Shown here: piece after piece, positions 1 through 5,691 of the stretch
Numbering within the stretch: position 1 is the first letter of the stretch
How the letters are laid out: each line of letters opens with the position of its first letter
NCBI GenBank assembly: GCA_029548585.1
Contig: JAKPNC010000038.1
Location: forward strand, 1 to 5,691
Reading direction: 5' to 3'
Length of the DNA stretch: 5,691 bases
Source: a bacterium
GTDB lineage: Bacteria > Ratteibacteria > UBA8468 > B48-G9 > JAFGKM01
The notes under the pieces: model-generated
Database searches by the model: none
What the model was told of the DNA's origin: nothing
The model's input: the letters and a program-made list of their open reading frames with translations, nothing else
Translations under genes and position numbers: made by a program

Positions 1-2
1 AA

Positions 3-1640
3 AAGAAAAATTTAGTTTTCCTTATGGCGGCGGGACTTCTTTTATCAACAGGCGGACGTTTTCTGCAGGCGTCATCCAACGGTATAACATCTGTTTCTCT
101 TTTCAAGAACGGGCTCGGATTTGTCACTTCTCAGGCTCTTATCTCCGAAAAGACAGAACAAGTTTTAATAGAAAAACTGCCTGTGCCGGTACACGGAACT
201 TTCTGGATATACCCTCTCGACAAGGGTGTGACAATAAAAGATGCAAAGGCCTTTGAAAAAGACTTTATTGAATCCATTCCCGCAATAACAGTGGCTGAAA
301 TCCTCGAGGCAAACGTGGGAGAGACTGTTACCATTCAGATCTCTCCCGAAAAGTTTTTAACGGGAAAGATCCTCTCAGTCCCAGGGAGACGGAATCATCC
401 CCTGCCTGCGCCGCAGTTCAGAAGCTCATATCTTCCCGCGTCCCCGGAAAATGCTTCCCTTATGGTTTTCCAGGCGGAAGAAGGCATACTTTTTCTTAAC
501 AAGAACCAGGTTTTACAGGTAATCGTTTCCCCGTTGGGAAGAATAAGACCTCTGAGAGGGGGCTTCAAGACTGAAATCGAGCGAAAGAAAAAAGGAGCGG
601 TTCTTGAAGTGAACACGTCGGGTTCTGCGGGGCGTGGCAGGATAGGGTTCCAGTACCTGACCAAGGGCATTACCTGGGCTCCAGGCTGCACCGTTGACAT
701 AAGCGACCCCAAAAAGGCGCTCATAACGGCGAGGGCTGAGATCATAAACGAGATAGAAGACCTTGAGGAAGTCAGCGTGAATTTCGTTACAGGTTTCCCC
801 AATTTCCAGTTCTCCGAAGTTGCCTCTCCCATAGCCATGCAGGGAGACCTGGCGGCTTTTCTGAACAGCCTTGCGAATCCGGGGGGAAATCTCCGGTCGC
901 CGGTGATGACCCAGGCGGTGATGTATAACGTTGCAGGTGCAGGTACAGCCTTCTCCGGTTATGCGTCAACCCCCGGAGAAGGCCAGTCGGCGGAGGAACT
1001 TTTCTTTTACGAGAAAAAAGGTATCACCCTTGCGAAAGGCCAACGCGGTTACTACCCGCTTTACGAGATGGAAGTGCCGTATGAGCACATATACGAATGG
1101 AAGATAAAAGATATCCTTGACGAGCAGGAGCGCTACCAGAGGCAAGACCAGATGGCGAAAACGGAAGAAGTCTGGCATAGCATACGACTTGCAAACACGG
1201 GGAAGATACCCTGGACAACTTCTCCCGCTTTGACAATCCAGTCGGGACAGGCACTCGGGCAGGACATTATCTACTATACGAGTCCCGGCGCAAAAAGCAA
1301 CCTTAAAATCACCCAGGCCGTCGATATAAAAGCCGAGCAGGCCGAATTCGAGGTGAACCGACAGCGAAACGCCGCTAAATTTTACGGTAACAGTTACGAT
1401 CTCGTGGATATAAAGGGCGTTCTTAACATAAGCAACTTCAAAAAGAGGGAAATCCTGCTGACCGTCACCAAGGAACTTTCCGGGGAGGATGTATCGGCGA
1501 CCCCCGATGCGAGAATAGAAAAGATAGCAAAAGGATTAAAGATGGTCAACACCAGGTGTCTTCTCACATGGGAAGTGCCCGTCAGGGCGTCTGAGAAGAC
1601 CATGGTAGAATACAGCTACAAGGTCTATGTCCGAAACTGA
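3..1640 (+). CDS. DUF4139-family exported protein, 5'-partial
   Basis: Probable secreted or periplasmic protein of the DUF4139 family (related to 'mucoidy inhibitor A'-type proteins); biochemical role unknown. The frame is open to the left edge. Its first visible residues, KKNLVFLMAAGLLLSTGG followed by RFLQA-SS, read as a signal peptide: basic start, hydrophobic core, likely cleavage after LQA. The ATG at 24 falls inside that hydrophobic core and has no Shine-Dalgarno site, so the true start is probably just outside the window. Family-like segments, numbered from that ATG, are an N-terminal beta-rich region opening ITSVSLFKNGLGFV (about 21-34), the hallmark YLTKGITWAPG (about 210-220), INEIEDLEEVSVNFVTGFPN (about 240-259), a small-residue-rich linker (about 280-325) and a C-terminal beta-rich part ending EYSYKVYVRN. 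No coiled coil is evident between the N- and C-terminal parts. The M20 gene follows directly and is probably co-transcribed. Family assignment is from remembered motifs. Confidence 0.8.
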   Translation, partial: KKNLVFLMAAGLLLSTGGRFLQASSNGITSVSLFKNGLGFVTSQALISEKTEQVLIEKLPVPVHGTFWIYPLDKGVTIKDAKAFEKDFIESIPAITVAEILEANVGETVTIQISPEKFLTGKILSVPGRRNHPLPAPQFRSSYLPASPENASLMVFQAEEGILFLNKNQVLQVIVSPLGRIRPLRGGFKTEIERKKKGAVLEVNTSGSAGRGRIGFQYLTKGITWAPGCTVDISDPKKALITARAEIINEIEDLEEVSVNFVTGFPNFQFSEVASPIAMQGDLAAFLNSLANPGGNLRSPVMTQAVMYNVAGAGTAFSGYASTPGEGQSAEELFFYEKKGITLAKGQRGYYPLYEMEVPYEHIYEWKIKDILDEQERYQRQDQMAKTEEVWHSIRLANTGKIPWTTSPALTIQSGQALGQDIIYYTSPGAKSNLKITQAVDIKAEQAEFEVNRQRNAAKFYGNSYDLVDIKGVLNISNFKKREILLTVTKELSGEDVSATPDARIEKIAKGLKMVNTRCLLTWEVPVRASEKTMVEYSYKVYVRN

Positions 1641-1646
1641 AAAAGC

Positions 1647-1652
1647 AGGGGG
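1647..1652 (+). promoter_or_regulatory. Ribosome binding site deciding the M20 start
   Basis: AGGGGG lies 4 bases before the ATG at 1657. The alternative in-frame ATG at 1627 overlaps the previous gene by 14 bases and has only a weak AAGG three bases upstream. This favours 1657, though translational coupling from 1627 remains possible. Confidence 0.5.
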
Positions 1653-1656
1653 AAAA

Positions 1657-2835
1657 ATGTCAAAAGAAGAGATGCGCAGATTAATCCGTTCTGCCGTTGA
1701 AAAAGAAGAAAAGAATATAGTATCGTTTCTTGGAGAACTTGTGGAGCAGAATACGTTCACCCAAAATATAGAAGGCATTAACAGGATGGCGGAGGTTCTT
1801 ACAGGGGCGATGCCGGTATCCTTCGTACATGAAACAAACGATATCAATCCAGATTATGCGCCGCACCACATTTTTACCCAAAAGGTGAAAAATAAGAAAG
1901 CTCTCATTCTTGCCGGTCACATGGATACTCTATGGGAACCTGAGAACAGCTTCAGAAAGATGGTGCAGACAAAAGACAGGCTTACAGGTCCGGCTGTTTT
2001 CGACATGAAGGGAGGTCTTGCTGTTATTGTCTGGACGCTGAAAATCCTTGAAAAATGCGGTCTTCTTGAAGGGCTGCCCATAACTGTTCTTTTCAATTCG
2101 GACGAAGAGGTCGGTTCTGTAAGTTCCCAGGATAAATACCCTGGGCTGGCAGGCAATGTGTCGGCCGCCCTTGTTTACGAGGGCTCTGAACCAAGAGGCG
2201 CCGGAGGCACCATAGTCGTAAAGAGAATAGGCATCGCAAATTTCAAACTTGAAGTCACGGGGGCATCCGCCCACTCGGGCCTTTTTGCGGGAGAGAAAAG
2301 CAGCGCCATTCTCGAGTTGTCAAAAAGGATTCCCTGGCTGGAATCGTTTAACGTGGACAGGAACAGGCTGACAGTAAACGTTGGCAAAATAAATGGCGGC
2401 GTGGCAAATAATGTCATACCTGACAGGGCGGAATGCACATTCGAGATACGCTTCTGGAAACATGAATACCTTCATGAAGCCGTTGAAACTATCAATAAAG
2501 GGATCTCTGCTCCCCTTCTTCCCGGCTGCCGGCTGAAGCTCTCCGAAACAAACAGGGCAATGCCTCCTCTCGATTCTGAAAAGACAGACGAACTATTTGA
2601 AATTGTACAGAAAACTGCCGGTGAAATAGGACAGAAGGTAGTCCCCCAGGGAAGAAACGGCGGGTCGGACGCAAGCTGGTTTAACGCCGCAGGCATTCCG
2701 TCGATAGATGGTTTGGGTCCCACGGGAGGGGAGGGTAGAACAAAAAATGAATATATATTTACAAAAACCCTTCTCGACAGGATAGAACTGAGCGCAAACC
2801 TTCTGCTTCTCCCTGATCTTTACACGTTTTCCTGA
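1657..2835 (+). CDS. M20-family metallopeptidase/deacylase (glutamate carboxypeptidase-like)
   Basis: Predicted cytoplasmic zinc hydrolase of the M20 family (carboxypeptidase G2, ArgE, DapE, aminoacylase), which cleaves peptide or N-acyl amide bonds next to a free carboxylate; the substrate cannot be told. It has 392 residues (402 from the ATG at 1627), normal for the family, and no signal peptide. Visible in order, numbered from 1657, are AGHMDTL (metal ligand H88), FDMKGG (bridging D116), SDEEVGS (general base E150, ligand E151), VYEGSEP (ligand E175), the dimerisation domain with SAHSG (H206) and GGVANNVIPDRAECTFEIRF (about 247-266), then NGGSDASWF (about 334-342). The spacing of these residues matches the carboxypeptidase G2 pattern. 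The final metal ligand, normally His in a GxxH-type motif, is Arg361 here (GPTGGEGRTKNEY), so the second zinc site may be altered. It follows the DUF4139 gene by 16 bases and converges on the SMP-30 gene. Confidence 0.88.
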   Translation: MSKEEMRRLIRSAVEKEEKNIVSFLGELVEQNTFTQNIEGINRMAEVLTGAMPVSFVHETNDINPDYAPHHIFTQKVKNKKALILAGHMDTLWEPENSFRKMVQTKDRLTGPAVFDMKGGLAVIVWTLKILEKCGLLEGLPITVLFNSDEEVGSVSSQDKYPGLAGNVSAALVYEGSEPRGAGGTIVVKRIGIANFKLEVTGASAHSGLFAGEKSSAILELSKRIPWLESFNVDRNRLTVNVGKINGGVANNVIPDRAECTFEIRFWKHEYLHEAVETINKGISAPLLPGCRLKLSETNRAMPPLDSEKTDELFEIVQKTAGEIGQKVVPQGRNGGSDASWFNAAGIPSIDGLGPTGGEGRTKNEYIFTKTLLDRIELSANLLLLPDLYTFS

Positions 2836-2847
2836 AGCCCTGGGCTT
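2835..2847. other. Short palindrome between convergent genes
   Basis: AAGCCCTGGGCTT is a perfect 13-base dyad overlapping the last base of the M20 stop codon and sitting in the 32-base gap between converging genes. As a hairpin it gives five pairs with a three-base loop on either strand. No T-tract follows on either side, so it is not a convincing intrinsic terminator. It could still help define transcript ends. Confidence 0.3.
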
Positions 2848-2867
2848 GCAAAGCGGGAGATTGTGTT

Positions 2868-3749
2868 TCAGTCAAAATTGGCAGGCCACTCGGGCCTTCC
2901 TTTTGTACCTGTTTTACATCGGTAAACGTTTCCTCCCAGGAATACCCCTTCTTTTTCGTCCATGCCAGTCTGAAGGTTTGTTGCCCCCTGGCATGCGCTG
3001 GTGATGTAGAGCCAGTCCAAATTCCCGCCGCCGAACATTACGCTTGACGGCTGTTTTGCCGGAACCTTTATCCTGCCGGCAACGATCCCTGCCGGAGATA
3101 ACCTTCTTACCTCGTAGGATCCCCAGAAAGCCTGCCAGATATATCCCTCGGAGTCCATGGTAAGGCCGTCAGGGAAGCCGTCTTCCTTCCTGCCCTGGTA
3201 GAATGTTACGGGATCCGATATGTCCCCGGTGGCGGCGTCGTAAGAGTATGATGTAACAAGACACTTCCCCGTATTGGTGTGAAAGAATCTCTTAAGGTCG
3301 GGGGAGAACGTCATCCCGTTACTGCATGATATACCTTCAAGTATCCTGGCAGGGCTCTTCCCCTTTTCAATCCTGTAGAGGCTGCCCGTTCCTCCTCCCC
3401 TTGTCAGAGTGCCGGCCAGGATCCTGCCCATGGGATCGGTCGTGATATCGTTGAAATACTCGTTTTCGGCCATTTCTATGTGGAAGAGGGTTTTCGTCCT
3501 CCCCCCTTCGAGAAGCAGGACGTCTTTTTCTGCGCAAAGAACCATCGATCCGTGCGGGGTGAATGCGAACCCGCCCACCATAAGCGGCCCTTCCCAGAAT
3601 ATTGAGCTTTCTCCCGATGCGGGATCGAACATCCATATCCTTTTGTTGAATATATCTGTCCAGTAGAGCTTTTTCTCCGAAGGATTCCATAAAGGACCTT
3701 CACCGAGATGGCATATTCCATCAAATATCCGTTCAACCTTGTATTCCAT
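2868..3749 (-). CDS. SMP-30/gluconolactonase/LRE-family beta-propeller protein
   Basis: Predicted member of the SMP-30/gluconolactonase family: six-bladed beta-propellers with a divalent metal in the central channel, often hydrolysing sugar lactones. It has 293 residues (family about 290-300) and no signal peptide. Numbered from the 3749 ATG, likely metal and substrate residues are E17 in LGEGPLW, N100 in YFNDITTD, N144 in CSNGMTFSPD and D194 in GFPDGLTMDSEG. These match the Glu/Asn/Asn/Asp pattern of SMP-30 in order and approximate position. The Arg usually two residues before the first Asn (RxND) is Tyr98 here. The usual D[ST] after SNG is replaced by FHTNTG, so lactonase activity or substrate cannot be assumed. 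The start at 3749 is chosen for AGAAGGA seven bases upstream; the frame stays open to an ATG at 3794 whose only purine-rich site abuts it. It lies 48 bases behind the aminotransferase, probably in one operon. Confidence 0.85.
   Translation of the reverse strand: MEYKVERIFDGICHLGEGPLWNPSEKKLYWTDIFNKRIWMFDPASGESSIFWEGPLMVGGFAFTPHGSMVLCAEKDVLLLEGGRTKTLFHIEMAENEYFNDITTDPMGRILAGTLTRGGGTGSLYRIEKGKSPARILEGISCSNGMTFSPDLKRFFHTNTGKCLVTSYSYDAATGDISDPVTFYQGRKEDGFPDGLTMDSEGYIWQAFWGSYEVRRLSPAGIVAGRIKVPAKQPSSVMFGGGNLDWLYITSACQGATNLQTGMDEKEGVFLGGNVYRCKTGTKGRPEWPANFD
2883..2904 (+). terminator. Candidate rho-independent terminator for the DUF4139-M20 transcript
   Basis: AGGCC (2883-2887), a five-base loop ACTCG and GGCCT (2893-2897) form a perfect five-pair GC-rich stem, followed by TCCTTTT (2898-2904). 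It lies 47 bases after the M20 stop on the + strand and inside the last codons of the convergent SMP-30 gene. The stem is short and the T-tract interrupted, so the call is tentative; the same bases also encode the SMP-30 C-terminus. Confidence 0.35.
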
Positions 3750-3756
3750 TTTCATT

Positions 3757-3763
3757 TCCTTCT
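3757..3763 (-). promoter_or_regulatory. Ribosome binding site deciding the SMP-30-family start
   Basis: AGAAGGA, read on the minus strand, has seven bases between it and the ATG at 3749. It is only one base from an ATG at 3755, too close for efficient initiation there. The upstream in-frame ATG at 3794 has TAAGGA directly abutting it, in which TAA is the aminotransferase stop. Confidence 0.55.
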
Positions 3764-3797
3764 TGTGATACTCCCAACCACGATAATTATCCATTCC

Positions 3798-5144
3798 TTA
3801 ATGTTTTCCGACGATCTCAAGGGCATCCTTTATGCTCTTCCTTATAAGATCCGCCAGCTCGTCCATGTCTGATTCCCCGGCTATGAGGGCCGGACATACG
3901 GCGCACCAGGTGGGATCTATTCTCATGATGAGGCCATTACGGAGGGCCGTCTCTTTAAGGGCCTTTCCGAGTTCCGGGAAAGGCTTGTTGGTGGATGTAT
4001 CCCTGACGAATTCCATTCCCAGGAAGACCCCCTTTCCCCTGACTTCCCTGATTACTCCCAGGTCCTTAAGCCCTTCAAGTTTTTTCCTGAGGTAATCACC
4101 GAGCATTCTTGCCCTGGCGACCAGTCCTTTTTCAAGGATCTCGTCTATGACTGCAATTCCGGCGGCGCAAGCCAGCGGATTGCCCGCAAAGGTATGCCCG
4201 TGCGCGAACTCGAGGTTCTTTTCCGGGGGGCCCTCAAAGGCTGATGCCATCTCCTGTTTTGCAATCATGGCGCCCAGCGGGATGACCCCGGAAGCGAGGG
4301 CTTTGCCGCCGCAGATGATGTCGGGAACGGTCCGAAATGTCTGTGCCCCGAACATCTCGCCCGTACGGCCATACCCGGTTATTGTTTCATCGAATATAAG
4401 GATTACGTTATGCCTGTCACAGGTCTCCCTGATAATCCTGAAATATTCTTCCGTGGGAGTTATGACACCCCCGGTATTGCCAACGGGTTCAACAAGAACG
4501 GCGGCAACGGTTTCCGGCCCTTCGTTGATTATTACATCTTCGAACATCCTCGCGCAGAACCTGTTGCATTCCTCCCAGCTGGAAAACCTGTCCCTCATGT
4601 AGTTGGGCGGATATACCTTTAGGAAACCGGACATGAGAGGCTCGAACTTGGTCTTCCGCGAACCCGATCCGCTCGCAGACGCTGCGGCAAGTGTCCCGCC
4701 ATGGTAGGAGAAATACCTGCTGATGAACTTGTATTTATGCGGATAACCGGTCTGCTTGAAGTACTGGCGTACGAACTTCAGGGAAGATTCTATGGCTTCG
4801 GAGCCCCCCGAAAAAGGTTTTACATACTTGAGGTTTCCGGGTGTTATGGAACCGAGCTTTTCAATTAAATCGAGGGTAACATCGGATATCCCGTGAAGGG
4901 GCGGTGCAAACGTCAGCTTCTCCAGTTGCTTTTTTACCGCTTCGATGACCCGCGGATGCCCGTGTCCGAGAATTGCGACAAAGATTCCGCCTATGGCATC
5001 GAAATACCTCTTTCCCTCGATGTCCCAGTAGTACAGTCCCCGGGCTTTTTCTATGACAAGCGGATGATCGAGGAACCATGATGTGGGATTGAAGTCAAGA
5101 AAAGTCCTTTTGACGAGCTCCTGCTGCCGGTTTGTCAATTTCAT
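3798..5144 (-). CDS. Class III PLP-dependent aminotransferase (omega/beta-amino acid type)
   Basis: Cytoplasmic fold-type I transaminase of class III, the group including beta-alanine:pyruvate, 4-aminobutyrate, taurine:pyruvate and acetylornithine aminotransferases. It should move an amino group, often a terminal or beta one, to pyruvate or 2-oxoglutarate. At 448 residues it is full length. Visible residues are SGGSEA (112-117, PLP phosphate), YHGG (147-150, Tyr stacking on the ring), VEPVGNTGG (218-226), FDETITGYGRTG (251-262, D252 to the pyridine nitrogen), CGGKALASG (278-286, Schiff-base Lys281) and HTFAGNP (317-323, T318 to phosphate). AAGGAG five bases upstream supports the start. The dehydrogenase upstream suggests the product is a semialdehyde, with beta-alanine or 3-aminoisobutyrate as favoured substrates (inference). 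The C-terminal segment MRIDPTWCAVCPAL carries a CxxC (C414, C417). General annotators may call it an aspartate aminotransferase family or acetylornithine-like protein. Confidence 0.9.
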   Translation of the reverse strand: MKLTNRQQELVKRTFLDFNPTSWFLDHPLVIEKARGLYYWDIEGKRYFDAIGGIFVAILGHGHPRVIEAVKKQLEKLTFAPPLHGISDVTLDLIEKLGSITPGNLKYVKPFSGGSEAIESSLKFVRQYFKQTGYPHKYKFISRYFSYHGGTLAAASASGSGSRKTKFEPLMSGFLKVYPPNYMRDRFSSWEECNRFCARMFEDVIINEGPETVAAVLVEPVGNTGGVITPTEEYFRIIRETCDRHNVILIFDETITGYGRTGEMFGAQTFRTVPDIICGGKALASGVIPLGAMIAKQEMASAFEGPPEKNLEFAHGHTFAGNPLACAAGIAVIDEILEKGLVARARMLGDYLRKKLEGLKDLGVIREVRGKGVFLGMEFVRDTSTNKPFPELGKALKETALRNGLIMRIDPTWCAVCPALIAGESDMDELADLIRKSIKDALEIVGKH

Positions 5145-5149
5145 GAATT

Positions 5150-5155
5150 CTCCTT
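5150..5155 (-). promoter_or_regulatory. Strong Shine-Dalgarno site of the aminotransferase gene
   Basis: AAGGAG on the minus strand is followed by AATTC and then the ATG at 5144, giving ideal five-base spacing. An additional AGGA lies just upstream. This fixes the aminotransferase start with good confidence. Confidence 0.75.
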
Positions 5156-5180
5156 TTCCTTATTCTTTTAAAGATTGTTC

Positions 5181-5209
5181 AGTATCACAAAAAACTGGCA
5201 TATAGTCAT
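5181..5209 (-). promoter_or_regulatory. Candidate sigma70-type internal promoter before the aminotransferase gene
   Basis: In the 73-base A/T-rich gap, the minus strand reads ATGACT (5209-5204, 4 of 6 to TTGACA), a 17-base spacer, then GATACT (5186-5181, 4 of 6 to TATAAT) preceded by TGT as in an extended -10. Transcription would start near 5174, giving a leader of about 30 bases. It could supply extra transcript to the aminotransferase and SMP-30 genes. The match is moderate and A/T-rich gaps yield such matches by chance. Confidence 0.3.
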
Positions 5210-5217
5210 AAAGGATG

Positions 5218-5691
5218 TCATCTTTCAGGCCAGTACCTTTCGGTGACGACCTTGTGTTCCGTATAGAAATTTATAATCTCTCTTCCCTGGGCTTTTATGT
5301 CGGAAAACTGGGATTCTTTCATGCCTCCGAAGGGAAGGGGGGCCACTGGCGCCGGTATCCCCACGTTTATGCCAATCATTCCCGCCTCGGTTTCAAGCTT
5401 GAATTTCCTTGCGTAATAGCCGTTCTGTGTATATATTGATGCGCCGTTGCCGTACCTGTGCCTGTTTATTATGTCTATGGCGGAATCGAGGTTGTCGGCC
5501 TTGAGTATTACCACGACCGGGCCGAAAATTTCTGTAGAATGTATCTTCATGCCGGGTTTGACATCCGTGAAGACGGTCGGGCCTATGAAATACCCTTTTT
5601 CGCATCCCTTGACAACCAGGTTACGGCCGTCGAGGGCAAGGGTTGCACCTTCGGAGATTCCGGTCTCTATCATGCCGAGAATGAAATCTTT
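5218..5691 (-). CDS. mmsA: Methylmalonate-semialdehyde dehydrogenase-like (CoA-acylating) aldehyde dehydrogenase, 5'-partial
   Basis: C-terminal 157 residues of an aldehyde dehydrogenase; the frame is open to the right edge, so roughly two thirds of the protein, including the catalytic Cys, lies outside the window. Visible are GYFIGPTVFTDV, the superfamily motif EIFGPVVVI, the GASIYTQNG region, AGMIGINVGIP, PFGGMKES and the ending FYTEHKVVTERYW. The GMIGIN(V)xxP stretch and the F[YW]TxxKxVTxR ending are characteristic of the MmsA/IolA branch, which oxidises methylmalonate or malonate semialdehyde with NAD+ and CoA to propionyl- or acetyl-CoA plus CO2. CoA dependence cannot be read directly from this fragment. 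It is upstream of the aminotransferase in the same direction, with a 73-base gap, consistent with the two acting in sequence on a beta-amino acid. A generic aldehyde dehydrogenase is the main alternative; the symbol is provisional. Confidence 0.8.
   Translation of the reverse strand, partial: KDFILGMIETGISEGATLALDGRNLVVKGCEKGYFIGPTVFTDVKPGMKIHSTEIFGPVVVILKADNLDSAIDIINRHRYGNGASIYTQNGYYARKFKLETEAGMIGINVGIPAPVAPLPFGGMKESQFSDIKAQGREIINFYTEHKVVTERYWPER

Noticed and set aside
395..838. 147-codon open frame on the - strand inside the DUF4139 gene
   Set aside because: It is antisense to a convincing coding frame, without recognisable motifs or a clear ribosome binding site; treated as a shadow.
1930..2274. 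114-codon open frame on the - strand inside the M20 gene
   Set aside because: It overlaps the catalytic core of the M20 enzyme, whose motifs are intact, so the antisense frame is best explained as chance.
1657..2835. M20 enzyme as beta-ureidopropionase feeding the beta-amino acid operon
   Set aside because: The idea is attractive by proximity, but the motifs (GHMDTL, FDMKGG, GGSDA region) fit the carboxypeptidase G2-like branch rather than the allantoate/ureidopropionase branch, and the gene is on the opposite strand.
3750..3794. 15-residue N-terminal extension of the SMP-30-family protein from the ATG at 3794
   Set aside because: The purine-rich site directly abuts that ATG, the added residues are unlike the family N-terminus, and the ATG at 3749 has well-spaced AGAAGGA and puts the metal-ligand Glu at the family position.
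4147..4602. 151-codon open frame on the + strand inside the aminotransferase gene
   Set aside because: It lies wholly antisense to a gene with all expected catalytic motifs, has low-complexity Ser/Pro-rich composition typical of a shadow frame and matches no family I recognise.
5172..5191. TTGT-N8-ACAA inverted repeat as an operator in the 73-base gap
   Set aside because: Only four bases per arm match, and such short dyads are expected by chance in A/T-rich sequence.

Overview
The window is bacterial chromosomal DNA with dense, well-formed genes, roughly balanced G+C by eye, ATG starts and purine-rich Shine-Dalgarno sites. AGA/AGG arginine and ATA isoleucine codons are used freely. With an exported DUF4139-type protein and an amino-acid catabolic operon, this would suit an anaerobic or syntrophic Gram-negative-type lineage (deltaproteobacterial, synergistetal or similar). 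That placement is inference; no marker gene settles the taxonomy.

Layout: two gene blocks converge near position 2850. On the + strand, a DUF4139-family protein whose start lies off the left edge (to 1640) is followed after 16 bases by an M20-family metallopeptidase/deacylase (1657-2835). On the - strand, read right to left, come the C-terminal third of a methylmalonate-semialdehyde-dehydrogenase-like aldehyde dehydrogenase (5691 down to 5218, start off the right edge), a complete class III PLP-dependent aminotransferase (5144-3798) and an SMP-30/gluconolactonase-family beta-propeller (3749-2868). Only 32 bases separate the converging stop codons. The only other sizeable gap is 73 bases between the dehydrogenase and the aminotransferase, where there is a candidate internal promoter and a strong ribosome binding site.

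How the genes may work together: a class III aminotransferase beside a CoA-acylating semialdehyde dehydrogenase is the arrangement expected for beta-amino acid breakdown. Beta-alanine or 3-aminoisobutyrate would be converted to malonate or methylmalonate semialdehyde and then to acetyl- or propionyl-CoA. The SMP-30 protein looks co-transcribed, but its substrate is unknown. The + strand pair has no obvious functional link to this operon.

Most of the window is recognisable metabolism. The points worth a second look are residue-level oddities: the M20 enzyme has Arg where the C-terminal metal-ligand His is expected, the SMP-30 protein lacks two positions usual in its lactonase relatives, and the aminotransferase has a CxxC in its C-terminal domain. 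I see no tRNA, rRNA, CRISPR array, insertion sequence, attachment site or clear riboswitch.
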